A stretch of 37,447 bases of DNA from Porticoccus sp. (GCA_002733125.1 NVUM01000002.1:160156-197602), one strand, 5' to 3'; positions 12,088 to 23,817 are shown, counted from the stretch's first letter. The notes: a model not told the origin generated them from the letters alone. Numbers and translations: made by a program.

Positions 12088-12804
12088 ATGCAAGAAAAGT
12101 TAACCCCGCTTGATAACAAGAACCCGGTTTTTCCAAATCCTGAGAAGGCTTTGAAAGAACCAGCAGGGCTACTGGCTATTGGCGGGAACCTTACAACAAC
12201 GACCCTTTTGTCTGCCTATCGACTGGGTATTTTCCCTTGGTACGAGCATGGGCAACCCATATTGTGGTGGTCTCCCGATCCCCGGGCAGTTATTTACCCG
12301 GAACAGATACATATTTCACGATCATTAAAGAAGTCGATAAAACGCAGTAATTACCAAGTACGCACTAACACGGCTTTTTCGTCAGTCATTGAGCTCTGTG
12401 CTGCCCTCAGGTCTAACAGCCTCAGGGGAACCTGGATTACCCACGAAATGAAGCACGCCTACAATGCACTTCATCGAGAAGGTCATGCACATTCGGTCGA
12501 AATCTGGCAAAACAACATACTTATCGGTGGATTATATGGTGTCCTGATAGGACGTGTGTTTTGCGGTGAGTCGATGTTCAGCCTGATTAAGGACACTTCC
12601 AAAATGGCCCTTGTGACATTAGCTGAAATGATGTGCCGTCAAGGGGGAACTTCTTTGATCGATTGCCAGATCAGTAATGACCACCTGCGTTCGATGGGTG
12701 CAACAAGCATTCCGCGAGCAGCCTTCCTCAATCAGCTGCAAATATTGAAGGACAAACCTTTCGATGGAAATTTTGGGCATAACGCCCCTGTGGGTTTAAA
12801 CTGA
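12088..12804 (+). CDS. aat: Leucyl/phenylalanyl-tRNA--protein transferase
   Basis: Transfers Leu or Phe from tRNA to proteins with N-terminal Arg or Lys, making them ClpS/ClpAP substrates. The ATG at 12088 gives 238 aa, the normal length. Seen: FPNPEKALKEPAGLLAIGG near the start, AYRLGIFPWY, WWSPDPRAVI, TWITHEMKHAYNALH, GLYGVLIGRVFCGESMFS and a C-terminal SLIDCQISNDHLRSMGA. All are family hallmarks. A TTG two codons earlier (12082) overlaps the trxB stop and is possible but less likely. It lies 34 bp upstream of bpt in a four-gene plus-strand cluster. Confidence 0.97.
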   Translation: MQEKLTPLDNKNPVFPNPEKALKEPAGLLAIGGNLTTTTLLSAYRLGIFPWYEHGQPILWWSPDPRAVIYPEQIHISRSLKKSIKRSNYQVRTNTAFSSVIELCAALRSNSLRGTWITHEMKHAYNALHREGHAHSVEIWQNNILIGGLYGVLIGRVFCGESMFSLIKDTSKMALVTLAEMMCRQGGTSLIDCQISNDHLRSMGATSIPRAAFLNQLQILKDKPFDGNFGHNAPVGLN

Positions 12805-12838
12805 CAGGACAACACTCATCAAGTTAAGCAGTATTATT

Positions 12839-13561
12839 ATGTCCAGGGATATTTCGCCAGATGTTAAGGCCATCAGACTTTTCCTAACTGAGCCACATGC
12901 TTGTAGTTATCTCCAAAATCAACAAGCGACAACGGCGTTTGTCGATCCCGGTCTAAGGGTTGACCAAAATCTCTACAGTTATCTGTCTGGTATGGGTTTT
13001 CGTCGCAGTGGACGGTATATCTATGCTCCTCGCTGCAAGCATTGTAACGCCTGTATTCCTGCAAGAATCCCGGTGGCGCAATTTAAACCCAACCGCCAAC
13101 AGCGTCGGTGCCGTAAGCAGAATGGCGATCTCAGTATTTGGCTGACCCGTATGGTCAACGAAAGCGAACACTACCCTCTTTACCGACAGTACCTCAACAG
13201 CCGCCATGCCGACGGTGATATGTATCCGCCGACTATTGGTCAATATCGTGACTTCATCAGCAATATTCATGACTATAGCGCCATGATGGAGATTCGCTTA
13301 AAGGGTGAGCTGGTCGCGGCAGGTCTTGTGGACATTCTCAATGACGGCCTATCCGCCATCTACACTTACTACTCACCAAGGTTGTCGAAGCGCAGCCTTG
13401 GCACTTTCTCGATTTTGGCAGAGCTTATGTTGGCAAGAGAGTTGGGACTTCCCTACCTTTACTTGGGATACTGGATAAAGGACAGCCCAAAAATGGCTTA
13501 CAAGGACAGATATCAACCGTTAGAGTTGCTCAGGGATGGTGAATGGGCACCAATGAATTGA
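12839..13561 (+). CDS. bpt: Aspartate/glutamate leucyltransferase (Bpt, ATE family)
   Basis: Transfers leucine to proteins with N-terminal Asp or Glu, feeding the ClpS branch of N-degron degradation. At 240 aa it has the usual bacterial size. Seen: an N-terminal ATE region with [18 protein letters not shown] (about 47-64) and the cysteine cluster [14 protein letters not shown] (about 66-79), and a C-terminal GNAT-like part with [36 protein letters not shown] and [12 protein letters not shown]. Proteins of this type were long annotated as arginyl-tRNA--protein transferase; bacterial members studied transfer leucine. aat is immediately upstream and infA follows 67 bp later. Confidence 0.95.
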   Translation: MSRDISPDVKAIRLFLTEPHACSYLQNQQATTAFVDPGLRVDQNLYSYLSGMGFRRSGRYIYAPRCKHCNACIPARIPVAQFKPNRQQRRCRKQNGDLSIWLTRMVNESEHYPLYRQYLNSRHADGDMYPPTIGQYRDFISNIHDYSAMMEIRLKGELVAAGLVDILNDGLSAIYTYYSPRLSKRSLGTFSILAELMLARELGLPYLYLGYWIKDSPKMAYKDRYQPLELLRDGEWAPMN

Positions 13562-13628
13562 CATTACCCGATTTTCAGGCAGAATGCGCCACTTCCAGAA
13601 GAAACCGTTCGCGGAGAATACAGGCAGC

Positions 13629-13847
13629 ATGTCGAAAGAAGATCATATTGAGATGGAAGGTGAAGTGGTAGACACACTTCCCAACACGACCTTTCGCGTA
13701 AAACTGGAGAATGGGCACATTGTTACAGCACATATTTCCGGAAAAATGCGCAAAAATTACATACGCATCCTCACCGGAGACAAGGTCAAGGTCGAACTCA
13801 CACCCTATGACCTGAGCAAGGGTCGAATCACCTATCGTGCGCGCTAA
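13629..13847 (+). CDS. infA: Translation initiation factor IF-1
   Basis: Binds the 30S A site and assists IF-2 and IF-3. It is 72 aa, an S1-like OB fold. Seen: [19 protein letters not shown], the [20 protein letters not shown] core and [19 protein letters not shown], all nearly identical to known IF-1. The frame opens at 13584, but the ATG at 13629 gives the conserved start, with GGAG 12 nt upstream. It converges with clpA with a 22-bp gap and no visible terminator. Confidence 0.98.
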   Translation: MSKEDHIEMEGEVVDTLPNTTFRVKLENGHIVTAHISGKMRKNYIRILTGDKVKVELTPYDLSKGRITYRAR

Positions 13848-13869
13848 TTCGACCCTTTTGACATCATAA

Positions 13870-16134
13870 TCAAGCCTCTTCAACCTCTGTCTCAATCAGC
13901 AACTCACCATCTTCCGATACAGAAACGTGTACAACGCCTCCGGAAGATAAATTGCCGAACAACACTTCTTCTGCCAGTGGCTTCTTGATTTTTTCCTGTA
14001 TCAAACGAGCCATGGGGCGAGCACCCATTTTCTCATCATAGCCACGTTTCGCTAACCAGTCTCTCGCCTCGTCATCAACTTCGAGCAACACGCGTTTATC
14101 ATCCAGCTGTTGTTGCAACTGGCTGAGGAACTTGTCAACCACGGTATGAATCACGCTGCTGTCCAGCGACTTGAACTGAATAATTGCATCAAGGCGATTC
14201 CTGAACTCCGGTGTAAACAGTTTGGTAATCGCGGCCATGCCATCCGTTGTATGGTCCTGAGTGGTAAAACCAATCGAGCTGCGACTCATCTCTTCGGCAC
14301 CGGCGTTGGTCGTCATAATCAGAATGATATTTCTGAAATCGGCCTTTCGCCCATTGTTATCAGTAAGTGTTCCGTGATCCATCACTTGTAATAAAAGATT
14401 GAAAACCTCCGGGTGGGCCTTCTCAATTTCATCAAGCAAAACAACAGCATGGGGATTTTTAGTCACAGCGTCCGTTAACAGCCCGCCCTGGTCAAAACCC
14501 ACATAACCTGGGGGGGCACCTATCAGCCTGGAGACGGTATGCCGCTCCATATACTCCGACATATCAAAACGCAGCAATTCGATACCCAGCACTTCAGCCA
14601 GCTGCCGTGATACCTCGGTTTTACCCACCCCTGTCGGCCCGGAAAACAGGAAAGAGCCAATCGGCTTTTCACCTTCCCGAAGACCTGCACGGGCCAGCTT
14701 GATTGACGTAGAAAGTGCAGAAATCGCTTCATCCTGGCCAAAAACTACCATTTTCAGTTTGTCTGTGAGGCCTTTCAGTTGCTCCTTGTCAGAGGCAGAG
14801 ACACTTTTTGGCGGAATTCTTGCCATCTTCGCAACAATCGCCTCCACATCACCAACACCGACGACTTTTTTTCGTTTCGAAGGCGGCTGTAACTGCTGAT
14901 AGGCACCTGCTTCATCAATAATGTCTATTGCCTTGTCTGGCAAAAAACGATCATTAATGTAGCGCGCAGACAGTTCTGCTGCGGCTTTCAGAGCAGCCTG
15001 AGTAAACTTCAGCTTGTGATGCTCTTCAAAACGGGACTTGAGCCCCTTGAGGATGCCCACAGTCTCCTCAACAGTAGGTTCAGACACATCAATTTTCTGG
15101 AAGCGACGAGACAGCGCCCTGTCTTTTTCAAATATGCCACGATACTCCTGAAAAGTAGTCGAACCGATACAACGGATTTTCCCGGACGTCAAAAGGGGCT
15201 TTAACAAATTTGAGGCATCCATTACACCACCGGACGCAGCACCAGCACCAATGATGGTATGAATTTCGTCGATGAAGAGGATCGCACCCTCTTTCTCACG
15301 GAGTTCGGCAAGCACACCTTTGAAACGCTTCTCAAAGTCACCACGGTATTTGGTACCAGCTAACAAATCCCCAAGATCAAGGGCATAGACAACACTATTA
15401 CGAAGCGTATCTGCCACCTTCTCTTCGACGATCATTTTAGCTAGGCCTTCAGCGATAGCTGTTTTGCCCACACCGGCTTCACCGACCAGTAGCGGATTAT
15501 TCTTGCGGCGACGAGCCAGCACCTGGCAGACACGCTCCACCTCCTCAACACGCCCCACCAGGGGATCGATATAGCCTTTACTGGCCTGGGCATTTAAATT
15601 AGTGGTGAATTGCTCCAGCAGACTACTGCTGTTGTTTTCCGCATCAGCGGCACTTTCTTCCTGAGGAGACTCACCATCGTGCTGCTCCGACTGGTCTGCG
15701 TATTTGGAAATCCCGTGGGAAAGATAGTTAACCACATCGATTCTGGCTACATTTTGCAGACGGAGGAAGTACACGGCCTGACTTTCCTGCTCACTGAATA
15801 ACGCAACCAGTACATTATCACCCTCCACCTCACTTTTACCGGAGGATTGCACATGAAACACAGCGCGCTGAAGAACACGTTGAAAACCGAGTGTTGGCTG
15901 AGTGTCCCTTTCATCAAGTTCATCGGGGATTATCGGTGTTGTAGACTCAATAAACTCATCCAGGTCATGGCGAAGTACATTGATGTCGACGCCACAGGCT
16001 CTCAATACCTTGAGTGCTGACTCGTTGTCCAGCAACGCGAGCAGTAGATGTTCTACCGTCATGAATTCATGACGTTTGTGACGAGCCCCTTTAAAGGCCT
16101 TATTCAGACTGAGCTCAAGCTCTCTGCTTAACAT
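13870..16134 (-). CDS. clpA: ATP-dependent Clp protease ATP-binding subunit ClpA
   Basis: Hexameric unfoldase that feeds ClpP. At 754 aa it matches E. coli ClpA (758). Seen: the N domain (1-145, [17 protein letters not shown] and [12 protein letters not shown]) where ClpS docks, D1 with Walker A GEAGVGKT (218-225) and [16 protein letters not shown], and D2 with Walker [14 protein letters not shown] near 490 and [18 protein letters not shown] ClpP-contacting loop is expected around the IGFT motif ([10 protein letters not shown]), which is present. It starts 24 bp after clpS. ClpP itself is not in the window. Confidence 0.98.
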   Translation of the reverse strand: MLSRELELSLNKAFKGARHKRHEFMTVEHLLLALLDNESALKVLRACGVDINVLRHDLDEFIESTTPIIPDELDERDTQPTLGFQRVLQRAVFHVQSSGKSEVEGDNVLVALFSEQESQAVYFLRLQNVARIDVVNYLSHGISKYADQSEQHDGESPQEESAADAENNSSSLLEQFTTNLNAQASKGYIDPLVGRVEEVERVCQVLARRRKNNPLLVGEAGVGKTAIAEGLAKMIVEEKVADTLRNSVVYALDLGDLLAGTKYRGDFEKRFKGVLAELREKEGAILFIDEIHTIIGAGAASGGVMDASNLLKPLLTSGKIRCIGSTTFQEYRGIFEKDRALSRRFQKIDVSEPTVEETVGILKGLKSRFEEHHKLKFTQAALKAAAELSARYINDRFLPDKAIDIIDEAGAYQQLQPPSKRKKVVGVGDVEAIVAKMARIPPKSVSASDKEQLKGLTDKLKMVVFGQDEAISALSTSIKLARAGLREGEKPIGSFLFSGPTGVGKTEVSRQLAEVLGIELLRFDMSEYMERHTVSRLIGAPPGYVGFDQGGLLTDAVTKNPHAVVLLDEIEKAHPEVFNLLLQVMDHGTLTDNNGRKADFRNIILIMTTNAGAEEMSRSSIGFTTQDHTTDGMAAITKLFTPEFRNRLDAIIQFKSLDSSVIHTVVDKFLSQLQQQLDDKRVLLEVDDEARDWLAKRGYDEKMGARPMARLIQEKIKKPLAEEVLFGNLSSGGVVHVSVSEDGELLIETEVEEA

Positions 16135-16158
16135 ATATCGATACCTTTAAACTCTACT

Positions 16159-16530
16159 TTAGAGATCATCATCTTCCGAGGGTTCTACTTCGCAAAGTAA
16201 TGGATGTTCATTCTTCCTGGCATACTCATTCACTTGTGCGACTTTGGTTTCTGCAACATCCTTTGTGTATACACCACATACGGCCTTGCCGTCCAAATGG
16301 ACCTTCAGCATTACCCGCGTCGCCACCTCACGATTCATGCCAAAGAAGATTTCCAGTAACCCTACAACAAACTCCATCGGAGTATAATCATCATTAAACA
16401 GAACCACCTTGTATCTCTTTGGGCGTTTGAGTTCAGGTGATGCTGCTTCGACAACAGCAGCGGTATTGTGTTGCCACTCCTGTTGCTCATCATCTTTGTG
16501 ACCAAAATAAATCTTCAAGCTCATTTTCAT
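16159..16530 (-). CDS. clpS: ClpS, N-degron adaptor of ClpAP
   Basis: Hands proteins with Leu, Phe, Tyr or Trp at the N-terminus to ClpAP. It is about 123 aa. Seen: [21 protein letters not shown] (the substrate-pocket stretch with NDD and the following Pro-Met) and a C-terminal [20 protein letters not shown] that carries the ClpA-facing His and the KDVAETK hallmark. Starts are possible at 16530 or 16524, and neither has a strong ribosome site. A TTG at 16548 also is in frame. It is followed by clpA 24 bp later and diverges from cspD, the standard arrangement. Confidence 0.95.
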   Translation of the reverse strand: MKMSLKIYFGHKDDEQQEWQHNTAAVVEAASPELKRPKRYKVVLFNDDYTPMEFVVGLLEIFFGMNREVATRVMLKVHLDGKAVCGVYTKDVAETKVAQVNEYARKNEHPLLCEVEPSEDDDL

Positions 16531-16716
16531 AAATCTTGTCGGAATCAACAGCTTCTATCTTACATATTAATACGCTATTTGCGGCCCTATTCTAGTGTTA
16601 AGAATAAGTTTATGTCGATTTTTTGCGATTATGGGAGACTTGACTTGATCAGTTTTTCATTATAGAAAACGCCCTTGAGCAAAAAATAAACACTATAAAT
16701 CCTATTGAATTGGCAG

Positions 16717-16726
16717 GGTTATAACC
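16717..16726. promoter_or_regulatory. Palindrome GGTTATAACC in the clpS-cspD gap
   Basis: A perfect 10-bp palindrome lies 54 bp before the cspD start, followed by two further TATAA-containing words (16735-16740 and 16750-16755). It may be an operator or simply part of a stacked promoter region. No named regulator is assigned. Confidence 0.25.
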
Positions 16727-16749
16727 TGCGGTTGTATAACAGCCATGCT

Positions 16750-16755
16750 TATAAT
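16750..16755 (+). promoter_or_regulatory. Consensus -10 box TATAAT before cspD
   Basis: An exact TATAAT lies 24 bp before the cspD ATG, which predicts a leader of roughly 17-18 nt. No good -35 box is spaced correctly, so this is either an activated promoter or one relying on an extended -10. Confidence 0.4.
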
Positions 16756-16779
16756 AGAAAACCCGATGAGAGGTTGAGT

Positions 16780-17049
16780 ATGCCGTCAGGAACAGTCAAA
16801 TGGTTTAACAATGCTAAAGGCTACGGGTTTATTCTGTCGTCAGATGGCGTGAGTGATGTCTTTGCCCACTACTCAGCTATCAACATGGAAGGCTATAAAA
16901 CCTTAAAGGCTGGCCAAGAAGTGTCATTTGATCTCGCCGAGGGCCAAAAAGGCCTGCATGCTTCCAATATTATGCCTTTGATCAACGACCCAGAGGTTAC
17001 CCCGGCAGAACCTGAGTCCGGTGAACACTTCGAAAATGGAAATAATTAG
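16780..17049 (+). CDS. cspD: Cold-shock domain protein CspD
   Basis: Single-stranded nucleic-acid-binding protein; the E. coli homologue inhibits replication and is induced in stationary phase. It is 89 aa: a cold-shock domain (residues 1-67) and an acidic tail. Seen: GTVKWFNNAKGYGFI carrying RNP1 (KGYGFI) and DVFAHYSAI carrying RNP2, then MEGYKTLKAGQEVSFDL. The HYSAI and GYKTLKAGQ wording and the clpS neighbour favour CspD over CspA. The frame opens at 16705, but the ATG at 16780 has a GAGAGG ribosome site and the family start. It ends just before the terminator shared with icd. Confidence 0.95.
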   Translation: MPSGTVKWFNNAKGYGFILSSDGVSDVFAHYSAINMEGYKTLKAGQEVSFDLAEGQKGLHASNIMPLINDPEVTPAEPESGEHFENGNN

Positions 17050-17063
17050 TGCCTCTCTGGTCA

Positions 17064-17102
17064 TAAAAAAACCCCCGTCCCATTCCTGAGACGGGGGTTT
17101 TT
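17064..17102. terminator. Bidirectional rho-independent terminator between cspD and icd
   Basis: A-run plus ACCCCCGTC (17071-17079) pairs with GACGGGGGT (17090-17098), with an 11-base loop. It is flanked by A7 on the left and T5 on the right, so it can stop transcripts from both convergent genes. Confidence 0.93.
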
Positions 17103-17113
17103 AATAAAAAAGC

Positions 17114-18367
17114 TTACATTCTGGCGATCATCGCATCGCCAAATTGGGATGACGACAACAAGGTTGCGCCATCCATGAGACGCTCAAAGTCGTATGTGAC
17201 CTTTTTCTCGGAAATCGCGCCCTCGATCCCTTTGATTATTAAATCAGCGGCTTCATTCCAGCCCATGTGCCGAAGCATCATTTCAGCAGAGAGGATCAGT
17301 GAGCCGGGGTTAACCTTATCCTGGCCAGCGTATTTAGGTGCAGTACCATGGGTAGCCTCAAAAATCGCAATATTATCAGAGAGGTTGGCTCCCGGGGCTA
17401 TGCCGATACCGCCCACTTGGGCAGCAAGCGCATCCGACAGATAGTCACCATTCAAATTAAGCGTGGCTATGACATCATATTCAGCCGGACGCAAAAGAAC
17501 CTGTTGCAACATCGCATCTGCAATCACTTCCTTGATAACAATTTCTTTACCCGTGTTCGGGTTCTTCATGACCTGCCAAGGCCCACCATCTAGAGGTTTC
17601 GCGCCAAATTCATCTCTGGCCACTTCAAAGCCCCAATCACAAAAAGCACCTTCGGTGAATTTCATGATGTTACCCTTGTGAACCAGGGTAACAGAGGATT
17701 TGTCTTGATCAATCGCATATTGAATGGCTTTACTGACTAGGCGTTTGGTGCCCTGCTCTGAAACAGGTTTGACACCAATACCGCAATTTTCCGGGAAGCG
17801 GATTTTGGTCACGCCCATTTCATTGCGGAGGAAATTAATGACCTTCTTGGCTTCATCAGTGCCTGCACGCCACTCGATGCCTGCATAAATATCTTCCGAG
17901 TTTTCACGGAAAATGCACATGTCCACTTCTCCTGGCTTTTTGACCGGTGAAGGAACACCCTGAAACCAGCGAACCGGGCGCTGACAGACATACAAGTCGA
18001 GTTCCTGACGCAGAGCCACATTCAATGAACGAAAACCTCCGCCCACCGGCGTTGTCAATGGACCCTTGATTGAAACACTAAACTCTCTGATGGCATCCAG
18101 TGTCTCGGCGGGAAACCAGTCACCATCATAAATTTCTGCAGCTTTCTCGCCGCAATAAACTTCCATCCAGGAAATTTTCTTGCTGCCCTCGTAGGCTTTT
18201 TCAACGGCAGCATCGACAACCTTGATCATCACTGGCGTGATGTCTACACCGATACCGTCACCTTCGATGAACGGAATAATGGGGTTATTGGAAACATTGA
18301 GAGAATAATCGGAATTGACTGTAATTTTTTCACCATCAGTTGGTATCTGGATGTGCTGATATCCCAT
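17114..18367 (-). CDS. icd: Isocitrate dehydrogenase (NADP+)
   Basis: Oxidatively decarboxylates isocitrate to 2-oxoglutarate in the TCA cycle. At 417 aa it matches E. coli Icd (416). Seen: [16 protein letters not shown], the substrate loop [20 protein letters not shown] containing the serine that AceK phosphorylates in enteric bacteria, [19 protein letters not shown], and the C-terminal [24 protein letters not shown] lies 8 nt before the ATG at 18367, so this start is preferred to the one at 18379. A TACAAT (18410-18405) is a possible -10 box. aceK is not in the window. The enzyme competes with AceA at 30030-31622 for isocitrate. Confidence 0.98.
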   Translation of the reverse strand: MGYQHIQIPTDGEKITVNSDYSLNVSNNPIIPFIEGDGIGVDITPVMIKVVDAAVEKAYEGSKKISWMEVYCGEKAAEIYDGDWFPAETLDAIREFSVSIKGPLTTPVGGGFRSLNVALRQELDLYVCQRPVRWFQGVPSPVKKPGEVDMCIFRENSEDIYAGIEWRAGTDEAKKVINFLRNEMGVTKIRFPENCGIGVKPVSEQGTKRLVSKAIQYAIDQDKSSVTLVHKGNIMKFTEGAFCDWGFEVARDEFGAKPLDGGPWQVMKNPNTGKEIVIKEVIADAMLQQVLLRPAEYDVIATLNLNGDYLSDALAAQVGGIGIAPGANLSDNIAIFEATHGTAPKYAGQDKVNPGSLILSAEMMLRHMGWNEAADLIIKGIEGAISEKKVTYDFERLMDGATLLSSSQFGDAMIARM

Positions 18368-18551
18368 TGTTGGCTCCATATGTTGGGTAGGTTACTAGTG
18401 CGTTATTGTAGGGTTTGAAACAAATAATTCTTGGTTTTATTGTTGTATAACTTTAGAAACGCATAAGATGTTATCACAAACACATGTGCTCTTGTAGTTG
18501 ATTTACATGGCTTCAGGGCATTTTAGCCTCAAAAAAATATGCTTCCAATCC

Positions 18552-19139
18552 ATGGCCAATCTCCTGCTCTTCAATAAACCCTATGGCGTTTTGAGCCAGT
18601 TCTCTGATTGTGCCGGGCACCCGGGTCTGGGGCATTACCTGAAGCAACCAGGCATTTATGCTGCTGGACGGTTGGACCATGACTCGGAAGGTCTGCTCCT
18701 GTTAACAGATGACGGAAAATTACAAGCAATCATCAGCAATCCGAGATACAAACTGAAAAAGACCTACTGGGTTCAAGTCGAAGGTGTAATAACGCAACCG
18801 GCATTAGCTCAACTGATACGAGGCGTGAAGCTGAGGGACGGCATCACTCAGCCCGCCTCAGCCAAACTGATCGAGCCACCCCAGCTCTGGACGCGAAATC
18901 CGCCCATAAGGCAACGACAGAACCAGCCTACCAGTTGGATAGAACTGCAAATTTCAGAAGGTAAAAACAGACAGGTACGCAGGATGACCGCGGCAACCGG
19001 CTTTCCCACACTGAGACTGATCCGGGTTGCCATTGGGAGCTGGACACTTGGGAACCTGCTGCCTGAGCAATATCGCTGGGAAACCATTCACATACCTGAC
19101 ACAAGCCACCACAGGTTTCGCCCAAAGAGGTCAAAATAG
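18552..19139 (+). CDS. rluE: 23S rRNA pseudouridine synthase RluE (RsuA family)
   Basis: Makes pseudouridine in 23S rRNA (U2457 in E. coli). It is 195 aa. Seen: LLLFNKPYGVLSQFSD at the N-terminus, the catalytic-aspartate motif AAGRLDHDSEGLLLLT, YKLKKTYWVQVEG, and LQISEGKNRQVRRMTAA with the family KNRQVRRM. There is no S4 domain, as expected for RluE. The open frame starts at 18498; the ATG at 18552 gives the family start. Its stop codon overlaps the GTG start of nudJ (TAGTG). It diverges from icd over about 184 bp. Confidence 0.94.
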   Translation: MANLLLFNKPYGVLSQFSDCAGHPGLGHYLKQPGIYAAGRLDHDSEGLLLLTDDGKLQAIISNPRYKLKKTYWVQVEGVITQPALAQLIRGVKLRDGITQPASAKLIEPPQLWTRNPPIRQRQNQPTSWIELQISEGKNRQVRRMTAATGFPTLRLIRVAIGSWTLGNLLPEQYRWETIHIPDTSHHRFRPKRSK

Positions 19140-19582
19140 TGAATCAAATTCATCTGACGGTGGCTGTCGTTGTTGAACGTAAGCGCCGTTTTCTCATGGT
19201 CAGGGAAATTCGCAATGGACTCGAGCTATACAATCAGCCCGCAGGGCATGTTGAACCCGGAGAGACACCCATTGAAGCCGCCATCAGAGAAACCTTGGAA
19301 GAAACCACCTGGCATGTTGTACCCTCTGCAATCATCAGTTTTACTACCTTTCGGGCGCCCGCAAACGGCACAACCTACTACCGTCTGGCTTTTGCGGCAG
19401 ACGCTGATCGGCCTGACCCGCTAAGGGTCATCGATCCGGATATTGAGGAAGCGATGTGGCTGACTTATGAAGAAATACTACAAAAACGACAACAGCTACG
19501 GAGCCCCATGGTTCTCGAAGCAATCGAAGATTATCAAAGAGGCTCCCTCTATTCATTGGATTTACTGAAAACTCACCGGTAA
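19139..19582 (+). CDS. nudJ: Nudix phosphatase NudJ
   Basis: Nudix hydrolase; the E. coli homologue cleaves thiamine pyrophosphate precursors and nucleoside tri- and diphosphates. It is 147 aa. The Nudix box is complete: [21 protein letters not shown] (about residues 37-57) with the REXXEE core. The start is GTG, sharing one base with the rluE stop. Position between rluE and mnmA, as in E. coli, supports NudJ over other Nudix enzymes. Confidence 0.93.
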   Translation: MNQIHLTVAVVVERKRRFLMVREIRNGLELYNQPAGHVEPGETPIEAAIRETLEETTWHVVPSAIISFTTFRAPANGTTYYRLAFAADADRPDPLRVIDPDIEEAMWLTYEEILQKRQQLRSPMVLEAIEDYQRGSLYSLDLLKTHR

Positions 19583-19595
19583 AATCCGCTCCCCT

Positions 19596-20705
19596 ATGAA
19601 CTCACCCAAAAAAGTCATTGTCGGCATGTCCGGCGGCGTAGACTCCTCTGTCACTGCTTTGCTGTTGCAACAGCAGGGCTTTGATGTGGAAGGTCTATTC
19701 ATGAAGAACTGGGATGAGGATGATGGCACCGAGTACTGCACTGCCCGCCAAGATCTCACAGATGCCCAGGCCGTTGCAGATTCGCTGGGCATTCATCTGC
19801 ACACCGCCAATTTCGCTGCCGAATACTGGGACAACGTTTTTGAGTACTTTTTAGCCGAGTACAGAGCCGGTCGCACACCGAATCCCGATATCCTCTGTAA
19901 CCGGGAAATCAAGTTCAAGACATTTCTCGACTACGCCCGGATTCTTGGCGCCGAGGCTATCGCCACTGGCCACTACGCAAGACGTCTTGACCGCAATGGG
20001 CAAACCTTTCTGCTGAAAGGCCTGGACAACAACAAAGATCAGAGCTACTTCCTGCACGCTGTTGATGAGGCCGCTTTTTGCCAATCGTTGTTCCCCCTCG
20101 GCGAATTAGAAAAGCCGGCCGTGCGGGCTCTCGCGGAACAATATGGCCTGGCTACAGCAAGGAAACGGGACTCCACCGGTATCTGTTTTATCGGCGAACG
20201 TCGTTTCAAGGATTTTCTCGAGCAATACATACCGGCACAACCCGGCGATATCGAAAGTCCGGAGGGCGTTGTTGTCGGCATCCATCAGGGCTTGATGTAC
20301 CATACGCTGGGACAACGTCAGGGGTTGGGCATTGGCGGCCTTCGAGGCGCCACAGATGACCCCTGGTACGTGGTGGGCAAAGACCTCCCCAGAAACGTAC
20401 TGATTGTCGCCCAGGGTGCGGAGCACCCGCTCTTGTACAGTGACAGCTTGAGTACTGCTGAAGTCCACTGGATCAACGGATTACCCGCCCACAATGAATT
20501 CCGATGCAAAGCCAAGGTTCGCTACCGACAAGCTGATCAGGAGTGTACCGTCACGAAGAATGACGATGGTTATCAGGTCCTGTTTGATGAGCGACAGCGG
20601 GCTGTAACCCCCGGACAATCCGTGGTGTTTTACGATGGAGAGATTTGTATGGGTGGTGGGGTCATCAATCACACATGGAACTCAACTGAGTCGTTATGCT
20701 GCTAA
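19596..20705 (+). CDS. mnmA: tRNA-specific 2-thiouridylase MnmA
   Basis: Adds sulfur to C2 of wobble uridine 34 in tRNA for Lys, Glu and Gln, using sulfur relayed from IscS. At 369 aa it is the usual length. Seen: the PP-loop [10 protein letters not shown] (10-19), the catalytic Cys101 in [12 protein letters not shown] and Cys197 in [12 protein letters not shown], a GHYARR motif and [13 protein letters not shown]. The ATG has no visible Shine-Dalgarno. Instead a TAAAAT (19580-19585) lies 10 nt upstream, so a second, near-leaderless transcript is possible; otherwise translation may depend on nudJ, which ends 13 bp before. The end overlaps hflD by 10 bp. Confidence 0.98.
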   Translation: MNSPKKVIVGMSGGVDSSVTALLLQQQGFDVEGLFMKNWDEDDGTEYCTARQDLTDAQAVADSLGIHLHTANFAAEYWDNVFEYFLAEYRAGRTPNPDILCNREIKFKTFLDYARILGAEAIATGHYARRLDRNGQTFLLKGLDNNKDQSYFLHAVDEAAFCQSLFPLGELEKPAVRALAEQYGLATARKRDSTGICFIGERRFKDFLEQYIPAQPGDIESPEGVVVGIHQGLMYHTLGQRQGLGIGGLRGATDDPWYVVGKDLPRNVLIVAQGAEHPLLYSDSLSTAEVHWINGLPAHNEFRCKAKVRYRQADQECTVTKNDDGYQVLFDERQRAVTPGQSVVFYDGEICMGGGVINHTWNSTESLCC

Positions 20706-21322
20706 AGAAACCCACAAAAGATCAGATTATTGCACTCAGCGGCGTGTTTCAGGCTTGCCAGCTCGTCGAGACGCTGGCAAAAACCGGATCAATCCCCGCA
20801 GATCGTTTTCAAGTCTGTATCGAGAGCCTGTTTCAGCAAAACCCGGACAACACCGAACAGGTATTCGGTTCAGTCGAGAACCTCCAGCTGGGCATAGAAA
20901 CCCTACAGGAGCTACTGACATTACAGACGACCGCCAAGCAGTCAGACACGCTACGTTACGCCGTGGGTGTCATCCACCTATCCAGAAAACTGCTGAACAA
21001 TAAAACCATGATTCACATGATCGGAGAGCGGCTGGAACAGGCTGACCGCCAGGCAACCCACTTCTCTTCTGTTAGTCATACCAATGTCATTGCGAATCTG
21101 GCGCAGATCTATCAGGACAGTATCAGCACATTCCGCTATCGCATTCAGGTAAATGGTTACGCGGGATACCTGCAGCAGGATTCCATTGCCCAACGAATAC
21201 GCTGCCTGCTTTTTGCCGGCATCAGAGCAGCCATCCTGTGGCATCAACTGGGCGGCAAACGCTATCACTTGATATTCAGTCGCAAACAGCTCCTCGCTCA
21301 ACTTCACACACTGCGCACCTAA
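20696..21322 (+). CDS. hflD: HflD-like protein
   Basis: Peripheral inner-membrane protein; in E. coli it binds phage lambda CII and affects lysogeny, while its cellular job is uncertain. It is 208 aa, close to E. coli HflD (213), and all helical. Seen: [20 protein letters not shown] near the N-terminus, [17 protein letters not shown] near 86-102, and a C-terminal INGY-like segment [32 protein letters not shown]. It overlaps mnmA by 10 bp and precedes purB by 88 bp, the conserved order mnmA-hflD-purB. Confidence 0.94.
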   Translation: MLLKKPTKDQIIALSGVFQACQLVETLAKTGSIPADRFQVCIESLFQQNPDNTEQVFGSVENLQLGIETLQELLTLQTTAKQSDTLRYAVGVIHLSRKLLNNKTMIHMIGERLEQADRQATHFSSVSHTNVIANLAQIYQDSISTFRYRIQVNGYAGYLQQDSIAQRIRCLLFAGIRAAILWHQLGGKRYHLIFSRKQLLAQLHTLRT

Positions 21323-21350
21323 CCTTTAGACGCTCAGTAACTTTCCCTGA

Positions 21351-22778
<1,428 letters not shown>

Positions 22779-22842
22779 TTTTTATCCAGTTTCTCCAGGC
22801 AGACCAAATTTTGAATACCGCCAGGTTTTAGCGAGGACAGCC

Positions 22843-23781
22843 ATGACCATTCCATCCATTCTTGGAACCTTGTCGACTGAGGAGTTTCTCACTGAATACT
22901 GGCAGAAAAAACCGCTGCTGATCCGAAATGCCTTCCCCAATTTTGAGTCGCCACTAACGCCCGACGAACTGGCAGGTCTGTCTCTGGAAGAAGAGGTGGA
23001 ATCGCGAATTGTCTTCGAACAAGGTGAGTCCGGCCCCTGGGAGCTTCAGCATGGACCTTTTGATGAGAGCATCTTCGCTCAACTCCCTGAAAGCTGTTGG
23101 AGTCTTTTGGTCCAGGGCGCCGATCTGTGGGTACCGGAAGTCAAGGCTTTGCTGCCCCACTTCAATTTTCTGCCGCCCTGGCGAGTCGATGACGTCATGG
23201 TCAGTTATGCCCCGGTCGGCGGTAGCGTCGGACCCCACTTCGATTACTACGATGTGTTTCTTCTGCAGGGTCAGGGACAGCGTCGTTGGCAGGTTGGCCA
23301 TTTCTGCGATCAGCAATCACCGCTTGTAGCCGGGACACCACTCCGTATCCTGCAGGCCTTTGAGGTAGTGGATGAATGGGTCCTCCACCCAGGCGACATG
23401 CTTTATCTGCCGCCGGGGATTTCCCATTGGGGGGTCGCAGAAAATGATTGTCTCACCTACTCGATCGGTTTCAGGTCACCATCGCTCACCGACATGCTCG
23501 ACGACCTCACCACAGAACTGATGACCCAAGGAAATAGCTGCTATTACCGGGACCCATCCCTTACGCCTCACATGGCAACCGAAGCGATTGATCCTGCCTT
23601 TATCGAGCAGGTACAAGCCATGCTCAGGGAACTGGCAGAAGATAAAACGTTGTTGGGGGACTGGTTTGCCCGCTACATGACTGCACCGAAGTACCCGGAA
23701 TTGATCGATGAGGCGGACGTTGATCGACGCGCCACGATTGATGGCAAGCGTTATTTAAACGGCGAACAGGTCGATAAGTAG
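22843..23781 (+). CDS. roxA: Ribosomal protein uL16 3-hydroxylase (JmjC-type RoxA/YcfD)
   Basis: Fe(II)/2-oxoglutarate dioxygenase that hydroxylates an arginine of ribosomal protein L16. At 312 aa it is shorter than E. coli RoxA (373). Seen: TEYWQKKPLLIRNAFP (the cupin entry motif), then HFD (H132, D134) in VGPHFDYYDVFLLQ and the third ligand H195 in PPGISHWG, completing the iron triad. The C-terminus is a helical and winged-helix-like part. The ATG at 22843 follows a GAGGACA ribosome site; the longer frame to 22744 overlaps purB. It converges with ggt at a 36-bp gap. Confidence 0.94.
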   Translation: MTIPSILGTLSTEEFLTEYWQKKPLLIRNAFPNFESPLTPDELAGLSLEEEVESRIVFEQGESGPWELQHGPFDESIFAQLPESCWSLLVQGADLWVPEVKALLPHFNFLPPWRVDDVMVSYAPVGGSVGPHFDYYDVFLLQGQGQRRWQVGHFCDQQSPLVAGTPLRILQAFEVVDEWVLHPGDMLYLPPGISHWGVAENDCLTYSIGFRSPSLTDMLDDLTTELMTQGNSCYYRDPSLTPHMATEAIDPAFIEQVQAMLRELAEDKTLLGDWFARYMTAPKYPELIDEADVDRRATIDGKRYLNGEQVDK

Positions 23782-23817
23782 CTCACCACCTTCGGCTTGC
23801 TGACGATCACCTGTCAA

